Origin: Plasmopara viticola
Taxonomy: Eukaryota > Oomycota > Peronosporomycetes > Peronosporales > Peronosporaceae
NCBI GenBank assembly: GCA_001695595.3
Contig: MBPM02000004.1
Coordinates: forward strand, 558,001 to 622,000
Reading direction: 5' to 3'
Length of the DNA stretch: 64,000 nucleotides
Positions 60,646-64,000 of this stretch are shown one piece after another. Numbering within the stretch: position 1 is the first letter of the stretch; each line of letters begins with the position of its first letter. Under the pieces are notes generated by a model. The model did not search any database and was not told the DNA's origin. It saw only the letters and a list, made by a program, of their open reading frames with translations. The translations under genes were made by a program, and so were the position numbers.

Positions 60646-63600
60646 GGTGGGTGGTGACACAAGTGCTACCAACTCAAGCAGTGTCTGGCTGGTAGACTCG
60701 GGTGCAACTCAGCATATGACGTACTCGAAAGAGTATATGATCAATTACAAGGTCATGTCTCCGGTGGACGTACACCTTGCTGATGACGATATTGTTCAAG
60801 CGGTTGGAACGGGTGACATAGTTATGTCAATGCAAACACCACGTGCAAACAAGAAATGTGTACTTACAAGTGTGTGGCACATTCCGGAACTACTGCGAAA
60901 TTTGTTTTCAGTGGGCCGTTTTACGAAGGATGTCGGACCAGTCACCTTTGAGCGAGACGGTTGCTTTGCAAATGCCAAAGGTTTGCGATGACAGCTTGGT
61001 GCTCGCGAAGGAAAGGGTTTGTTTAATCTCTGCATGACACCAATTCCAGCTGAGACGGCAAATGTAACCACTTCGATGGGATGCCATGAGGACACCAATT
61101 CGTACCTTTGGCACCTTCGACTTGGTCACATTGGCTTTAGTGGATTGGATGCCATTATTAAGAAAAAGTATGGAACTGGTATTGACATTGCGTCTGTTAA
61201 GCTGTGGGAGGCGTGTGACGGATGTTCGCTTGGCAAACAAACGCGTACAAGCTACATCAAGTCGTCACCTAACTGTGCGAAACGAGTGCTGGAGGTCATC
61301 ACACAGCGATGTTTGTGGCCCTATGCAGACGCCTACTTTTAGTGAGAAGCGATATTTCGTAACATTTATTGACGACAAGTCACACTTTTGCATGGTATAC
61401 TTGCTGCGCAACAAATCCGAAGTTGCTACCAAGTTTGCTGAATATGTCGCGCTTGCTGAAACGCAGACCGGATATCGAGTAAAGTCGCTTCGCAGTGACA
61501 ATGGTGGAGAATATACAATGCACAGAATGGCCAAGCTTTGCAGAGACCGGGGAATCGCTCAAAAGTTCACCCCGCCGTATACACCGCAGCTGAAAGGAGT
61601 GGCTGAGCGCATAGATCGAACGTTGGTTGAGTGCGCGAGGTGCATGATGGAAGTTGCTGGATTACCAAAAGTTTACTGGGGTGAAGCAGTTATGACCGCT
61701 GAATTCCTACGAAATCGTTGTTTTACACGCGCTGTTTCTCATGACAAGTCACCTCACCAAATTCGAACCGGTAAAAAGCCATTGCTGGCAAACCTTAAGG
61801 TGTTTGGTTGCTACGCATTTGTCACGGTTCCCAAAGAAAAACGCACCAAACTTGATGCAAGGTCGGAACGCTGCCGCTTTATCGGTTATTCCGAGCATGA
61901 AAAAGCGTATCGTTTTGAGGAACTACAAACTCGTCGTGTGCTAGTCAGTCGCGATGCCAAGTTCATGGAAATGATTTTTGATACTGGGAAGCGTGATCAC
62001 TGCAATGGAGAGGTTGTCATCGAAGATGTCGAAGAAACTGATGAAGAATCACAAGAAGAAGAGGCAACTTCTTCCGATGTTGACATTGAGGTGGGCAGGA
62101 AACGTCACCAACGAAATGAATCGCTCGAGAAAGCAACAGAAACTCCAAGAATTAAGCGGCATACAACCTTCAGCAAAGGTCGTGGACTTGAAGAGATGTC
62201 GGCAGCAGCACAAGACTGCTTCAATGTTGAGGCGACCTACGTCATGGGTTCAGTGGGAGAAATGCCGACTTCATTCAAGTCGGCTATGGAATCCAGTGAC
62301 GCGGTAAAGTGGAAGGAAGCCTGTGACTTGGAGGTTAAGTCCCTGCATAAGAATCAAACTTGGAAGATTGTGCCATTGCCAAAAGGACGGAAGGCGATTG
62401 GATGCAGATGGGTTTTTCGTGTGAAAGAGAATCAAGACGGGGAAGTTGAAAGGTTCAAGGCTCGTCTTGTTGCTAAAGGCTTCTCACAGAAGTACGGCAT
62501 TGACTATGGTGAATTGTTTGCACCGGTGACGAAGTTCACATCGATTCGGATCCTGCGTAGTCTTGGACGTCAAGACAGCGGTCCTGAACGGACTGTTGGA
62601 TGAAGACATATACATGGAGCAGCCGGACGGCTTTGTGAATTAGAGCACCCGGACTTTGTTTGCAACCTCAAGCGGTCACTATACGGCCTGAAACAGTCAC
62701 CTCGCATGTGTAACAAGACCATCGTTGAGTTCATGCTTAAGCTTGGGTTCAAGAAGTGTGAGTCAGACCACTGCATTTACTTGATGCGAAACTACCAAGC
62801 CATCTTTGTGGCTCTTTACGTTAATGATTTAGTGTTCGCAAGCAGCAGTGTCAAGATTCTTCAAGATACCAAGCAAACATTAAGTGATCGATTTGAGATG
62901 ACTGATATGGGTCAGCTCAAGTTTTTCCGCGGAATTGAAATTGAACAAGACAAGACAAGTGGAGCTATTTCGATGCGACAGAATAAGTTTGCAAGTGACA
63001 TTTTGCACAATTTTAAGATGGATGCCAGTAACCCGGTCAAGACACCTCAAGATCCGAGCCTCAAACTGACAAAGAATATGTGTGAAGACGGTTGTAAACA
63101 CGACGTGACCATGGCTGGAGTCCCCTATCAAAATGCAGTAGGGGTGCATCATGTATCTCATGGTATGTACTCGACCAGACCGCGGCAGCAGTGGAAGTAC
63201 TCAGCCAATTTGCGGTAAATCCATGTCCTACTCATTGGCAAGCGCTCAAGCGGGCCTTCAGGTACATCCAAGAGACAAGGAAACATGGTATTGAATTCCA
63301 ACCGGGCTGCGATGATGGACTTCGAGGTTTCACGGATGCAGATTGGGCTGGGGATATTGCAACAAGAAGAAGCACGAGCGGCTATGCGTTTATGATGAAC
63401 GGCGGATGCATCAGCTGGAGAAGCAAGAAGCAGCGTACGATGGCGCAGTCATCTACCGAAGATGAATACATGGCGTTGTCGGAGGCAACACAAGAGGCTA
63501 TATGGCTAAAGGTTTCCTTGTGCGAACTGGGTGAGTTGACAACTGATGAAGCGGTTACAGTTTACGAGGACAATCAAGGCTCCATTGCATTGGCCAAGAA

Positions 63601-63853
63601 CCCGGTATTTCACAAGCGCACCAAGCACATCGACATTTGTTATCATTTTGTTCGTAAAAAGGTAGAAGATGGCCAAGTGGTAATGCAGTATTGCTCAACA
63701 AAAGCCATGATGGCCGATATGATGACCAAGCCAATCAGCGCTGTGCAGTTTCAAAATCTCCGGAACAAGTCGGGCATCAAGTCGCCAAGTGCTGACGAGT
63801 CGAGTGGGAGTGTTGGAGAATCCACGCCTCGACCAGCAACTACATATCGGTAA
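60646..63853 (+). pseudogene. copia pol (protease, integrase, reverse transcriptase, RNase H), broken
   Basis: Protease has WLVDSGATQHM (about 60688-60720). A TGA at 60989-60991 interrupts the frame. The integrase finger has HLRLGH and CDGC (about 61110-61230). Integrase core has FIDD (about 61366), RSDNGGEY (about 61492) and GVAER (about 61599), the D-D-E residues all present, in a different frame from the finger. Reverse transcriptase begins WVFRVKENQDGE (about 62410). The DVKTAVLNG segment near 62566 is in a second frame. LYVND at 62816-62830 lies in a third frame, with Asn (AAT, 62822-62824) replacing a catalytic Asp. RNase H (from about 63191) has DADWAG, SSTEDEYMAL and YEDNQGSIALAKN. 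Nonfunctional. Confidence 0.88.
63802..63810 (+). promoter_or_regulatory. Polypurine tract of the copia element
   Basis: GAGTGGGAG directly precedes the 3' LTR, the expected plus-strand primer position. One T interrupts the purines. Confidence 0.55.
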
Positions 63854-63955
63854 GTACCGGTATCTGCAATCAGTTGATGACTACTTAAAGGTAGCACTTA
63901 TAAATATTTTTACTTTTGCATTTTGCTAAGTAGTGCCCAAGTAACTTTTTCAATT
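63811..63955 (+). repeat. 3' LTR of the copia element
   Basis: 145 bp, TGTTGGAGAATC to TTTTTCAATT. It differs from the 5' LTR at five positions with no indels. Confidence 0.88.
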
Positions 63956-63960
63956 GCTAT
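63956..63960. repeat. Right target-site duplication of the copia element
   Basis: GCTAT, identical to 59635-59639. Confidence 0.8.
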
Positions 63961-64000
63961 CGCTAGGCACAAGCAGAGATGATAAGTTCTTTCACTTGTG

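Larger units (their letters stand above)
59640..63955 (+). mobile_element. Ty1/copia LTR retrotransposon, full length but inactive
   Basis: A 4316-bp element with two 145-bp LTRs and 5-bp target duplications. The order gag, protease, integrase, reverse transcriptase, RNase H places it in Ty1/copia. The reading frame changes at least six times, and stops interrupt the gag-protease and protease-integrase parts. The reverse transcriptase YVDD box reads YVND. It cannot make its own enzymes. The LTRs differ at 5 of 145 positions (about 96.6 percent identical), so insertion is fairly recent compared with the gypsy element. Some frame changes might be assembly errors, but the YVND change is a substitution. 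Confidence 0.92.

Noticed and set aside
1..64000. CRISPR arrays, rRNA genes, bacterial operons, plasmid origins
   Set aside because: No regularly spaced direct repeats, no rRNA signatures, and gene style is eukaryotic throughout.

Overview
This window looks like a repeat-rich chromosome segment of an oomycete, probably a plant-associated Phytophthora or downy-mildew type. The best evidence is an intact elicitin gene (a family essentially restricted to oomycetes) with two decayed relatives. Very long intronless genes sit in large gene-poor stretches full of decayed retroelements. Nothing suggests a bacterial, organellar or viral replicon.

The window is built around three full-length copies of one giant gene of about 8.6 kb in a single exon (2866-2869 aa). 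Copy A is 4849-13458 (+), copy B is 34155-25555 (-) and copy C is 46965-55565 (+). All three are fully open and keep a Walker A-like GRGKT, a DECD box, GFSGTND, FDEARSRGSD and QGAGRMRQ. This signature matches the poorly understood eukaryotic DUF3638/DUF3645 family, with helicase-like (SF2-like) motif spacing. Each copy has an elicitin-family sequence about 1.1 kb upstream in the same orientation (intact at A, broken at B and C). Between the two lies a conserved, decayed coding-like block, and close to each ATG a conserved initiator-like box. The duplicated unit is therefore elicitin - relict block - giant gene. Identity between the copies is patchwork (A=B in the middle, A=C just before the ATPase-like motif, B=C at the 3' end), as expected from gene conversion. 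Two further decayed fragments of the giant gene (24166-24985 + and 56185-57003 -) lie tail-to-tail with copies B and C.

Region by region: 1-3.7 kb, no secure gene. 3.7-13.5 kb, module A. 13.5-18.4 kb, no secure gene apart from weak ORFs and a tRNA-like SINE head. 18.4-24.2 kb, a heavily decayed Ty3/gypsy element with two divergent LTRs. 24.2-25.0 kb, a giant-gene fragment. 25.6-35.3 kb, module B, inverted. 35.6-37.5 kb, a tRNA-derived SINE with a 15-bp target duplication, a second short interspersed repeat, and two back-to-back hairpins. 37.5-45.6 kb, gene-poor, with a mini inverted-repeat element and a long terminal-inverted-repeat element. 45.8-55.6 kb, module C. 55.7-57.0 kb, another hairpin pair, a short tandem repeat and the fifth giant-gene fragment. 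58.67-59.0 kb, a second copy of the short repeat. 59.64-63.96 kb, a Ty1/copia element with 145-bp LTRs, 5-bp target duplications and a primer-binding site matching the anticodon arm of initiator Met-tRNA. It is inactivated by frameshifts, stops and a YVND change at the reverse transcriptase active site.

The ORF starts initially proposed for several genes were TTG or GTG codons. Starts given here are the first in-frame ATG supported by alignment between copies.
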